16,697 bases of DNA from an uncultured Bacilli bacterium (GCA_944350405.1 CALVPC010000011.1:1-16697), one strand, 5' to 3'. Shown: positions 4,689 to 12,765, counted from the stretch's first letter. Program-made: numbers and translations. Notes: a model not told the origin generated them from the sequence alone.

Positions 4689-6275
4689 ATGAAAGATAAA
4701 AAAGATATTACATTAGTTGGATTTGCAGTAAATCCAGAAGCCGCTGGTAAAGAAAATAAATATTATAACTTTTTGGATTCAATTGGTGCAAAATTTTTGT
4801 ATAATAAATTTTTTGATACTTATACAACAGAACCAATGGCGCTGTTGCATATTGCAGCACAATTAAAAAATGCTAATTATAAAGTCGAAGTTGTTGATGG
4901 AATTATAGAAAGTTTGAGTAAAGAAGAATTGACAAAAAAATTGTTAGAATCTAATTGTGATACATTTGCTTTTACTTTATATGATACAAGTGAAGAAGAT
5001 ATAATAGATATTATGAAAGAGATAAAGAAGCATAAACCTAGAGCAACAATTTTAACAGGAGGACCATATCCTACAATGGAGTATGAAAAAATATTGAAAA
5101 AATATGATGTTATTGATTATATAACAATAGGTGATGGAGATCAGGTTTATATTAATTATTTAAATGCAATCAATAAAAATGAATCGCCACTAAATATTAA
5201 AAACTTGGCTTATAGAGATAAAAATGGTAGTGTAATTGTTACTGAAAGAGAAGTTGTAAATTTAGATGAACAAGTTCCAACAGATCGAATGTTTGCAGAA
5301 AAAGTTATTGATAAGGGATTTTCATTAGGTGTAAATACCAGTAGAGGCTGTGCTCATGCTTCTTGCTCATTTTGTTACTTAAAAGATTATCAATCAGTTT
5401 CTTGTCAGCCTAAAATACGATATAGAAGTCCAGAAAATGTTATAAACGAACTACAAGATTTGATAGAAACATTTCATATTGATAAGGTAACGTTTTGTGA
5501 TGATGATTTTTTTGGTACTAATACAGAAGGTCTAAAAAGAGCGTGTGAAATCTTCAAATTATTAATAGAAAAAGATATAAAACTTAGCATTTATGCAATT
5601 GGCAGAGTAAAAACAATGCAATATATGATCGAGCATAATATGTTGCCATTAATGAAGCAAGCAGGAATATCTTGTGTATATTTAGGTTTTGATTCTTATA
5701 ATGATGATATCTTAAAAAGATATCAAAAAGGATGTACTGTTTCTGAAATTGATAATGTTGTTAGTGCCTTACATGAAAATGGTATACGAATTAATCCTGG
5801 ACTAATAACTTTTGAACCAATCTTAAATATAGATCACGTAAAAAATAATATAGAATTATTTAAAAAACTTGGTTATTATGATGCATATATGTTTACAAGA
5901 GTTCTCGTAATATTGCCACAAATGAGAAAAAAATATTTTAATGATGAAGAGTTAGATATTTACGATAATGAATATTTTAGAGATCCACAAACAAAAATAT
6001 TGTTTGAGGAATTATCAAAATATAGAGATATGGTTTTACCAATATATAGAGCAATAGACAAAAATAAAATAACAGAAGAAGATAGGCAATACTTATATGC
6101 AGAGCATTATAAATTTTTTGATTATATTTATAATAGTTTAAAGCATAATAAAGAATTTAATACAAACGAATATATCTTAAAATGTAAAAATAGGATTATG
6201 GAGCATATCCAACCAATTTATGAAAGAGAGTATTTTGATGAAGGAAAAACATTACAGAGAAGAATTAAAAAGTAA
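4689..6275 (+). CDS. B12-binding-type radical SAM enzyme
   Basis: This is a 528-residue protein. Residues ~4-160 have the cobalamin-binding-like fold of this class (MALLHIAAQLK..., VEVVDG, ILTGGPYPTM, YITIGDGD), but no DxHxxG motif is visible. Residues ~210-430 form a radical SAM domain with the cluster cysteines C221, C226 and C229 (CAHASCSFC, CX4CX2C spacing rather than the usual CX3CX2C). The C-terminal ~90 residues are helical. Such enzymes use a 5'-deoxyadenosyl radical, often to methylate unactivated carbons or rearrange rings. I start at 4689 because TAGGGGGAG lies six bases before; two codons further upstream lack a site. First of six co-directional genes. The next gene starts 38 bases before its end. 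Its substrate is unknown. Confidence 0.9.
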   Translation: MKDKKDITLVGFAVNPEAAGKENKYYNFLDSIGAKFLYNKFFDTYTTEPMALLHIAAQLKNANYKVEVVDGIIESLSKEELTKKLLESNCDTFAFTLYDTSEEDIIDIMKEIKKHKPRATILTGGPYPTMEYEKILKKYDVIDYITIGDGDQVYINYLNAINKNESPLNIKNLAYRDKNGSVIVTEREVVNLDEQVPTDRMFAEKVIDKGFSLGVNTSRGCAHASCSFCYLKDYQSVSCQPKIRYRSPENVINELQDLIETFHIDKVTFCDDDFFGTNTEGLKRACEIFKLLIEKDIKLSIYAIGRVKTMQYMIEHNMLPLMKQAGISCVYLGFDSYNDDILKRYQKGCTVSEIDNVVSALHENGIRINPGLITFEPILNIDHVKNNIELFKKLGYYDAYMFTRVLVILPQMRKKYFNDEELDIYDNEYFRDPQTKILFEELSKYRDMVLPIYRAIDKNKITEEDRQYLYAEHYKFFDYIYNSLKHNKEFNTNEYILKCKNRIMEHIQPIYEREYFDEGKTLQRRIKK

Positions 6276-7197
6276 GATAAAATATGATAAAATTACAGGT
6301 GATTATATATTTGATAATGAAAGTGAAAATTCAAATATTAAAAAATATGTTTCACCAGTAAGTGTATGTTGGATGATAGAAAATGCTTGTAATCTTAATT
6401 GTATTTATTGTTTTGCAGAACATAAAAATTTAAATGATTTTAATTTGAATTATAAGGAAATAATTAAAAACATATTAAGCTTAAAACCTAAAACAATTAT
6501 ATTAACTGGTGGTGAGCCAACACTAAATAAGGATTTGAAAGAAATTTTAAAATATATCGGTGAGAAAGCTGTTACTATAATAGATTCCAACGGTACATAT
6601 TTGTGTTTTGAAGAATTGTTACCACATTTACAAAATTCGGTAGTACGATTTTCAATAGATAGTTTAGACACGAAAGTTCTTGAAAAAGTAAGACCTTCAA
6701 AATTTTTAGGAGATACAGATAAACAAATTTCTAAAATTGAAAATAATATTCGAATTTTGGTTTCCCATAACATTCCAGTAATCATTCAAAGTGTAATGAC
6801 AAAATATAATATAAATGATTTACAACAAATTTATGAGTTTTTATTAAAAAATGGTGTAAAAAGATGGTATATTAGTGCTGTAAAATATTCTGAAAAATGC
6901 GAAGAAAATTACAATTATATTGGTTTGTCAGAAGCAGATATAATCAAAATTAGTGATTTTATTGAAAAAATTACAGATATAAATACATCATTTTCAATAG
7001 AAGAAGATAGTGGAGCAAAAGCTAGATTGTTTATTGAAAAATCTGGGAAGTTTTTTGTCGATACTATTTTAAATGGAATTGAATATGTAGGTGATAATCC
7101 GTATTGCCCAACGTATGATGAAGTTTATAATAAATTGGATTGTGAAAAGCATTATGATTTATATATTAAAAGAAAAAATTTGGTAAGAAAGAAATAA
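6238..7197 (+). CDS. Radical SAM enzyme
   Basis: This is a 319-residue protein with a canonical CX3CX2C motif (CNLNCIYC; C51, C55, C58) and the SAM-binding GGEP motif at 91-94 (ILTGGEPTL). A later IDSLD segment and VIIQSVMTKYN follow the MoaA/SPASM-type barrel. Only a short tail with two cysteines (YCPTY and LDCEKH) follows, too few for a full SPASM auxiliary-cluster domain. I chose the ATG at 6238, preceded by GAGAG, over 6220, which has no ribosome site. It overlaps the first enzyme by 38 bases, so the two are probably translated together. The operon context suggests it acts on the same substrate or on the product of the B12-type enzyme. Confidence 0.9.
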   Translation: MKEKHYREELKSKIKYDKITGDYIFDNESENSNIKKYVSPVSVCWMIENACNLNCIYCFAEHKNLNDFNLNYKEIIKNILSLKPKTIILTGGEPTLNKDLKEILKYIGEKAVTIIDSNGTYLCFEELLPHLQNSVVRFSIDSLDTKVLEKVRPSKFLGDTDKQISKIENNIRILVSHNIPVIIQSVMTKYNINDLQQIYEFLLKNGVKRWYISAVKYSEKCEENYNYIGLSEADIIKISDFIEKITDINTSFSIEEDSGAKARLFIEKSGKFFVDTILNGIEYVGDNPYCPTYDEVYNKLDCEKHYDLYIKRKNLVRKK

Positions 7198-7209
7198 AAA
7201 GGAGGATTT

Positions 7210-9165
7210 ATGGAAAATCAAATTAATAGAATGAAGGATTTAATAGAAGAACTTAATAAAGCGTCAGAACTATATTATCAGAAGAATATTTCTATGATGA
7301 CGGATTATGAGTATGATCGGTTGTATGATGAGCTTGTAAAGTTAGAAAAAGAAACAAACATGACATTGTCTAATAGTCCAACAATTAATGTTGAGCCAGA
7401 AATATCAAGTTCATTACAGCAAGTAGAACATCCTGCTCCTATGCTATCGTTAGCTAAAACTAAACAAATAGCAGAACTTGTTGATTTTCTTGAAAATAAA
7501 GATGGTATATTATCTTGGAAATTAGATGGCTTAACTATAGTATTAACTTATGAAAATGGAATATTGAAAAGTGGTGTGACTAGGGGAACGGGTATTATTG
7601 GAGAAGTAGTTACAGACAATGTAAAACAATTTAAAAATATTCCGCTAACTATACCATATAAAGGTAGATTAGTAGTTAGAGGAGAAGCAGTAATTAAGTA
7701 TTCTGATTTTAAGCGAATGAACGATGAGCTTGGTGATGGTTCTATGCAATATAAGAATCCTAGAAACTTATGTTCAGGTTCTGTTAGACAATTAGATAGT
7801 GGTATAACTGCAAAAAGAAATGTTAATTGTATTATATTTGCATTAATTGAATCAGATGACAAAATATCTAATTTAAAAAGTGAATGCTTTGATTGGCTAA
7901 CTTCTTTAGGATTTGAAGTTGTAGAGCATGTTAAAGTGACACAAGAAAATATTCCTGAGAAAGTTTTAGAATTTAAAGAAAAAGTTAAAGAGTATGATAT
8001 ACCATCCGATGGCTTGGTTTTAACTTATAATGATATAGATTATGGTAATAGTTTAGGGAGAACTGCTAAATATCCTAAACATTCATTAGCTTTTAAGTGG
8101 AAGGATGAAACAGTATCTACTATTTTAAGGGAAGTAGATTGGATGGTTTCAAGAACAGGGCTTATTAATCCAGTTGCTGTTTTTGATTCTGTAGAATTAG
8201 ATGGAACAGTAGTAAGTCGAGCTTCGTTACATAATATATCTATTTTAAAAGGATTGAAACTAGGTATTGGTGATACTATAAATGTTTATAAAGCAAATAT
8301 GATTATTCCTCAAGTAGCAAGTAATGAAACGAAAAGCGATAACCTTATAATTCCTAATAAATGTCCTGAGTGTGGCGGAAAAGCAGAAATTGTAAAAAAT
8401 AATGATGTTCAATATTTGTATTGTACAAATGAGTTTTGCATTGCAAAATTATTAAAAAGGTTAAGTTTATTTGTGAGTAGAAATGCTATGAATATTGATG
8501 GAATATCAGATTCTATTTTAAGCAAATTAATTGAAGAGAAAATGGTAAAGGATTATGCAGATTTATATCATTTGGACAATTATAAGCAGAAAATTATATC
8601 ATTTGAAGGTTTTGGAGAAAGATCATATAATAATATGATAAAATCTATAGAAAAATCAAGAGAGGTTAGATTACCAAATTTTATCTATTCTTTAGGAATT
8701 CCTGATATAGGATTATCCAGGGCTAAGTTGATTTGTAACCATTTTAAAAATGATTTTAATAAGATATGTCATTTGTCATTTGAAGAATTAAGTGAAATTA
8801 TAGGTGTAGGAGATATTATAGCACAAGAGTGGATAAGTTATTTTTCAAATCCTGTCTTCTTAAAAGAACTAGAAAAATTAAAGCAAGAAATTATTATTCC
8901 TCAAGTTACTACTAATGGAAATGAAGATTTAAAAGGATTACTATTTGTTATTACAGGTAGTTTAGAAAATTTTGAAAATAGGGATCAGTTGATAGAATTC
9001 ATTGAGCAGAATGGTGGTAAAGTTGTGAAAGCAATATCTAATAAAGTAGATTATTTGATAAACAATAATGTAAATTCAACTTCTACTAAAAATCAAAGGG
9101 CAAAAGAATTAGGAATTGAGATTATATCAGAAAAAAAATTATTAGAAATGATAAATAAAAAATAG
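7210..9165 (+). CDS. Divergent NAD+-dependent DNA ligase (LigA-like)
   Basis: This 651-residue protein has the full LigA layout: domain Ia (YYQKN...TDYEYD), nucleotidyltransferase with the KLDG motif (Lys104), RGE at 157-159, NPRN...GS-RQL, OB fold, a four-Cys zinc finger (C385, C388, C405, C410), helix-hairpin-helix repeats and a C-terminal BRCT domain (~577-651). Length is near the usual ~670. Against E. coli LigA, aligned by eye, several conserved positions differ: the Glu two before the lysine is Ser102, TRGDG reads TRGTG (Thr127), the motif IV lysine is Thr272, and GRTG reads SRTG. The ribosome site is AAGGAGG. A housekeeping ligA would be expected elsewhere in the genome. Why a ligase sits among radical SAM genes is unknown; a resistant duplicate target or a changed substrate are options. 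Confidence 0.9.
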   Translation: MENQINRMKDLIEELNKASELYYQKNISMMTDYEYDRLYDELVKLEKETNMTLSNSPTINVEPEISSSLQQVEHPAPMLSLAKTKQIAELVDFLENKDGILSWKLDGLTIVLTYENGILKSGVTRGTGIIGEVVTDNVKQFKNIPLTIPYKGRLVVRGEAVIKYSDFKRMNDELGDGSMQYKNPRNLCSGSVRQLDSGITAKRNVNCIIFALIESDDKISNLKSECFDWLTSLGFEVVEHVKVTQENIPEKVLEFKEKVKEYDIPSDGLVLTYNDIDYGNSLGRTAKYPKHSLAFKWKDETVSTILREVDWMVSRTGLINPVAVFDSVELDGTVVSRASLHNISILKGLKLGIGDTINVYKANMIIPQVASNETKSDNLIIPNKCPECGGKAEIVKNNDVQYLYCTNEFCIAKLLKRLSLFVSRNAMNIDGISDSILSKLIEEKMVKDYADLYHLDNYKQKIISFEGFGERSYNNMIKSIEKSREVRLPNFIYSLGIPDIGLSRAKLICNHFKNDFNKICHLSFEELSEIIGVGDIIAQEWISYFSNPVFLKELEKLKQEIIIPQVTTNGNEDLKGLLFVITGSLENFENRDQLIEFIEQNGGKVVKAISNKVDYLINNNVNSTSTKNQRAKELGIEIISEKKLLEMINKK

Positions 9166-9182
9166 AAAGAGAGGTTTTTATA

Positions 9183-10052
9183 ATGGATTTAGTTCCGAAT
9201 AAGATATGTCATTGTTCGAATGAAAAACCAAAATTGTTACAAGTGAAAATAATTAATGCTTGCAATGGTCAATGTTGGTTTTGTATAGATAAAGGAAATT
9301 ATGCTCCAACATCTATTGATGCTAATAAAATGATTGAGCAAATATTGTCTGAGGTAGATTACCCAACGGTAGATATTACTGGTGGCGAACCATTTTTAAA
9401 TTTTGATGTATTACTGAAAGTTTTAACGGCAATCAGACCATATAAAGAATATATTATTGTTAATACTAATGGATCATTATTATCGAAAGAGAGAGTAGAG
9501 CAATTAAATGGCTTGGTAGATTTACTAAAGATAGGCATACATCACTATGATGAGGAAAAAAATGCGGAAATTTTTAAGAGAAAAATAAGTTTTGACAATA
9601 TTGCAGAATCGTTAAAAAATAAAGAATTTCGAACTTCTTTTAATATGGTAATAACAAAAGAAATGGGAAATGAAAAAGAAGCTTTTATAGATAAAATGGT
9701 GGATTTGGCAAAAAAATTACATATTGATGCAATTAGTTTAAATGAACTAAGATATAAGGGCGAAAATCATGGTTATCCAGAATATGCAAAAGATCATGTT
9801 AAGGGTTATGATGTTTTTGAAAAGTTAAATGTAATAAAGTACAAAACATCAGAAGAGTTAATAACACAAGGATGTGTTGATGATTTTACGTATCGTGGAA
9901 TAGATTTTAGAATTAAGAGATTATGTGGATATAAATTAAAACCTACTAAACAAACATTTAAAGTAATTTATTCTAATGGTGAAAAATTAGATGATTGGAT
10001 TTCACAGGAAGAACACGATGAAATAGTAAAAGTCAGAAAATTAACAAAGTGA
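9183..10052 (+). CDS. Radical SAM enzyme (MoaA-like core)
   Basis: This is a 289-residue protein with CX3CX2C cysteines C27, C31 and C34 (CNGQCWFC), TGGEP at 66-70 (DITGGEPFL) and a later NTNGS strand typical of this class. Two further cysteines, near residues 226 and 244 (QGCVDD and RLCGYK), may contribute to an auxiliary site. GAGAGG lies about nine bases upstream. It lies 17 bases after the ligase gene and 10 bases before the O-methyltransferase gene. Third radical SAM enzyme in the operon; its substrate cannot be read from sequence. Confidence 0.88.
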   Translation: MDLVPNKICHCSNEKPKLLQVKIINACNGQCWFCIDKGNYAPTSIDANKMIEQILSEVDYPTVDITGGEPFLNFDVLLKVLTAIRPYKEYIIVNTNGSLLSKERVEQLNGLVDLLKIGIHHYDEEKNAEIFKRKISFDNIAESLKNKEFRTSFNMVITKEMGNEKEAFIDKMVDLAKKLHIDAISLNELRYKGENHGYPEYAKDHVKGYDVFEKLNVIKYKTSEELITQGCVDDFTYRGIDFRIKRLCGYKLKPTKQTFKVIYSNGEKLDDWISQEEHDEIVKVRKLTK

Positions 10053-10062
10053 GGGGATAAAT

Positions 10063-10776
10063 ATGGAAAATAAACCTATTTTGCCTCCAGGTTATTATAC
10101 GGAGGCTGAAGCAGAAGAAGTTTATGAGAAAGCTTTTGATACTATATTTAGATATTTTTATGCAAACTATATGGATGGATATATGATGGAGTTTGGGACT
10201 TTTAAGGGCTACTCTGCTAGGAAAATCGCATCAAAAATGAAACAATATGATATACTAAATAACTTATATATGTTTGATTCGTTCGAAGGATTACCTGACA
10301 TTACATCGGATATAGATATTAATTCTTATCAAGTCAAACAAACAAACGACTGGCAAAAAGGAACTTTTGGAAGCGCTAATGGTTTTGAAAGATTGTTGGA
10401 AGAAGACATAAATAAATTAATTGGAGAAAAAAATGCAAATATTGTAAAAGGGTACTTTGATCAAACTTTAGAAAAAATGCAATTTAAAAAAGACTCTGTA
10501 ATACTTGTCAACATTGATTGTGATTTGTATGCATCAATTATTATTGTTTTAAACAAATTAATAGAGAATGAAGTTTTTCAAGATGGTAGCATAATATTAT
10601 TCGATGATTATAATTTTAATAGAGCAAATAATAGTATGGGGGTTAGGCAGGCAATTAAAGATACATTTGGAAAACAAGATAGATATGAGTTGGAACAATT
10701 CTTTTCTTATGGGTGGCATGGAAGAGCGTTTTTTATCCATGATAATAAAACATTAACATTAGTGAGGAAAAGATAA
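10063..10776 (+). CDS. TylF/macrocin-type O-methyltransferase
   Basis: This is a 237-residue class I SAM-dependent methyltransferase of the TylF family. Motif I is MEFGTFKGYSA (42-52); FDSFEGLP (71-78) is a hallmark of TylF. IDCDLYAS (151-158) and FDDY (180-183) provide the metal-binding acidic residues of the family. Family members methylate hydroxyl groups of sugars or of other small molecules. AGGGGA is its ribosome site. The stop overlaps the start of the U32 gene by one base (TAATG), so the two are likely made in a fixed ratio. A methyl acceptor hydroxyl could be the one made by that U32 protein. Confidence 0.88.
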   Translation: MENKPILPPGYYTEAEAEEVYEKAFDTIFRYFYANYMDGYMMEFGTFKGYSARKIASKMKQYDILNNLYMFDSFEGLPDITSDIDINSYQVKQTNDWQKGTFGSANGFERLLEEDINKLIGEKNANIVKGYFDQTLEKMQFKKDSVILVNIDCDLYASIIIVLNKLIENEVFQDGSIILFDDYNFNRANNSMGVRQAIKDTFGKQDRYELEQFFSYGWHGRAFFIHDNKTLTLVRKR

Positions 10777-11855
10777 TGAATAAGTTTAAAGTGCCTGCAA
10801 TTTTTGATAAAGAATATATTGATTCCTTAAAACAATTAAATGAAAGCTATAAAAACTCTAAAATAATTGAAACTTATGGATGTTTTCCTGATGATGAAAT
10901 AGGAAGTTCAAGAGTTGGAACGCAATTACCACAAATAGATTATAAAGCTTTAAAAGAATATATTGAATATTCGAAAGCAAATGGTATAGATTTCAATTAT
11001 ATTATGAATACTACTTGTCATGGTGATTTATCTAACGCTGAATTGAATAAAATATTACACAAACAGATAGAACTTTTAAAAAAAATGGGTGTTGATAGCA
11101 TAACTGTTAGTACACCATATTTAATGGAATTTATAAAAATGAATTACCCAGAAATTAAAGTTGTTGCTTCAATTAATATGTGTGCTTCTTCGATTTCTCA
11201 AACTTTACAATTAAAAGAAATGGGAGCTCGTAGGATAGTTTTAGATAGAAATATTAATAGAAATTTACAGCTTTTAAAAGATATAAAAGCATCTTGTGAT
11301 ACTGATTTTGAGTTGCTAGCTAATTCTCTGTGCCTGCCATTTTGTATAATGCATCAATATCATAATAATTTAAATAGTCATTTTTCAAAAGATACAGATG
11401 ATGGTTTTGTGCAATGTTATCCATATGCAAAATGTTTTTCTTCATATATAGATGACCCAATACTAATGTTATGCAGTGGTTGGATTAGACCAGAAGATTT
11501 GAAGCTATATACAAAAATAGGAATAGATAAATTTAAAATAGATGGTAGAGGAATTCCTAGCGATATTATATTAAGCGTAGTTAGACCGTATATGGAAGAA
11601 AAATATAATGGTAATTTATTTGATTTAATGTTCAGTGGAAGAAATACTAGACGATCAATTTCAGCTTATTTAAATAATAGGGAAGCTGATGGATTTGTTG
11701 AAGATATAATAAAACATTCTATTGATTGCCGATATTGTGGAGGAAAAAATAATAAGTGTAAAACGCTTGCGAGAAAAATTTCATTTAATGAAGAAAAAAG
11801 AAAAGAATTTTTACAGCAACAGCAATCGGATTTGAAACGTATTTTTACAAGATAA
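10776..11855 (+). CDS. U32-family Fe-S protein, possible hydroxylase
   Basis: This 359-residue protein has the TIM-barrel pattern of the U32 (collagenase-like) family: NTTCHG, VDSITVSTPY, ASINMC, GARRIVLDRN. Cluster-type cysteines follow: C186 and C190 (SLCLPFC), C214, C220 and C233 (LMLCSGW). A second cysteine group near the end (C318, C321, C328; CRYCGGKNNKC) is less usual. Characterised U32 proteins RlhA, TrhP and UbiU/UbiV are Fe-S proteins that take part in oxygen-independent hydroxylation of rRNA, tRNA or ubiquinone precursors. The pairing with an O-methyltransferase resembles the tRNA U34 route, in which TrhP makes ho5U and TrmR methylates it. Whether this one hydroxylates is inferred. 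It closes the operon and is followed by a strong terminator. Confidence 0.82.
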   Translation: MNKFKVPAIFDKEYIDSLKQLNESYKNSKIIETYGCFPDDEIGSSRVGTQLPQIDYKALKEYIEYSKANGIDFNYIMNTTCHGDLSNAELNKILHKQIELLKKMGVDSITVSTPYLMEFIKMNYPEIKVVASINMCASSISQTLQLKEMGARRIVLDRNINRNLQLLKDIKASCDTDFELLANSLCLPFCIMHQYHNNLNSHFSKDTDDGFVQCYPYAKCFSSYIDDPILMLCSGWIRPEDLKLYTKIGIDKFKIDGRGIPSDIILSVVRPYMEEKYNGNLFDLMFSGRNTRRSISAYLNNREADGFVEDIIKHSIDCRYCGGKNNKCKTLARKISFNEEKRKEFLQQQQSDLKRIFTR

Positions 11856-11880
11856 AAAGTCTGCTAGTTTATAATTATAT

Positions 11881-11904
11881 AAAGAGATTTTTATCTCTTT
11901 TTTT
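11881..11904 (+). terminator. Terminator of the radical SAM operon
   Basis: A perfect 8-bp stem, AAAGAGAT / ATCTCTTT, with a TTTT loop and a seven-base T run lies 26 bases past the U32 stop codon. Confidence 0.88.
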
Positions 11905-12067
11905 AAAAGATAAATTATTGAGTAAATCTAGAGTAATAATAGATTAAAAGTTGACTTTTAGATTATAAAATGTATTTTAAAGCATTTGAATTTGGTATTG
12001 AAATTATATTGTCAAGTGTTAAAATATGGTTAAATGGAAAAAAAGCAAAAAGAAAAAGTGAGATTTT

Positions 12068-12084
12068 TGTCGAATAATGTCGAT
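12068..12084 (+). promoter_or_regulatory. Tandem Spo0A-like boxes
   Basis: TGTCGAA (12068-12074) is the core of the Spo0A box, and TGTCGAT (12078-12084) repeats it exactly 10 bp on, one helical turn, as in known paired 0A boxes. They end 19 bases before the -35 of the promoter at 12104. In the rest of the gap 11905-12067 I see no gene; a TTGACT at 11953 has no good partner -10. Confidence 0.45.
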
Positions 12085-12103
12085 TAAAAATTTCTTTTTT
12101 TTA

Positions 12104-12132
12104 TTGACTTTTCCAAAATTTGGAAATAAAAT
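12104..12132 (+). promoter_or_regulatory. Promoter with a palindromic operator filling the spacer
   Basis: TTGACT (12104-12109) and TAAAAT (12127-12132) are 17 bases apart. The spacer (12110-12126) is itself a perfect inverted repeat, TTTCCAAA-A-TTTGGAAA. A repressor bound there would block RNA polymerase directly. An XRE protein of the element is a natural candidate. Confidence 0.7.
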
Positions 12133-12176
12133 AAATCTCAATATTTATTGATGAAGTTGTTAAGGGGGCAATTTTA

Positions 12177-12311
12177 GTGAAAAAATATTATTTAAAGCGA
12201 CATTCTTCGAACAATTTATTGCTTGTTATTAATAAAAGAGATATAGGGATACTTTCCCCTAAATATCTCTTTTATTTTTGTATAATTATGGGGGTAAAAA
12301 ATGGATGTTAA
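12177..12311 (+). CDS. 44-codon leader ORF crossing a terminator
   Basis: AAGGGGG (12162-12168) lies eight bases before a GTG start. The ORF reads through the whole terminator hairpin (12231-12276) and stops at 12311, overlapping the next gene's start codon by 11 bases. The sequence is basic at first (MKKYYLKRHSSNN) and hydrophobic later. Ribosomes translating it would melt the hairpin, so it probably couples translation to read-through into the ArpU-like gene. A function for the peptide itself seems unlikely but is possible. Confidence 0.6.
   Translation: MKKYYLKRHSSNNLLLVINKRDIGILSPKYLFYFCIIMGVKNGC
12231..12276 (+). terminator. Attenuator hairpin inside the leader ORF
   Basis: AATAAAAGAGATAT (12231-12244) and ATATCTCTTTTATT (12263-12276) pair perfectly over 14 bp. 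AGGG (12245-12248) and CCCT (12257-12260) extend the stem past a 2-base bulge. T residues follow at 12277-12279. It sits between the promoter and the ArpU-like gene. Confidence 0.8.
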
Positions 12312-12765
12312 TAATAATTCTTTATTAAGTAAAAAGATAATTGATAAATATGATTATGGTAAATGTAAGGAAAATATTCAGGTCATATTAAGGGAGTTAG
12401 AAGAAGCAAGGTACAAATACGGAAATATGGTATTTCCTACTATTACTGCAAATTTAGAAATAAAATTTAATAGTAATATTACTTTTGGTGATAAAACATC
12501 AAAGTATGTGGAAACCAAACTTGATACTCTTGATTATATTAATGATACTAATAATAAATTATCAGAAGTTGTCAGTACATTTACTAAAGAGGAAAAACAA
12601 TACTTTATTCAATATCTGCTATATAAAAAGTCTGAAGAATATATATGTGATGAAATAATATTTATTAGTAAAAATAGTTTAATACCAATTAAAGAGAGTT
12701 GCATAATAAAATTAGCTTTAGCTTTTGATAAAGCTATTCTAAAAAATATTAAAGGAGGGATGTAA
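12301..12765 (+). CDS. ArpU/sigma-like transcription regulator
   Basis: This 154-residue protein resembles ArpU-type late regulators of prophages and ICEs. A helical N-terminal part (NIQVILRELEEARYKYGNM) is followed by DKTSKYVETKLDTLDYIND, and a C-terminal helix-turn-helix like sigma region 4 (TKEEKQYFIQYLLYKKS, then SCIIKLALAFDKAIL). GGGGG lies before the ATG. It is the first full gene after an operator-controlled, attenuated promoter and precedes the surface and transfer genes, as expected for an activator of transfer genes. Family assignment is by pattern only. The C-terminal codons contain a GGAGGG ribosome site for a four-codon ORF. Confidence 0.6.
   Translation: MDVNNNSLLSKKIIDKYDYGKCKENIQVILRELEEARYKYGNMVFPTITANLEIKFNSNITFGDKTSKYVETKLDTLDYINDTNNKLSEVVSTFTKEEKQYFIQYLLYKKSEEYICDEIIFISKNSLIPIKESCIIKLALAFDKAILKNIKGGM

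Noticed and set aside
4689..11855. CRISPR array or phage structural genes in the cargo region
   Set aside because: No regular repeat-spacer pattern is present, and every long frame is assigned to a radical SAM, ligase, methyltransferase or U32 family.
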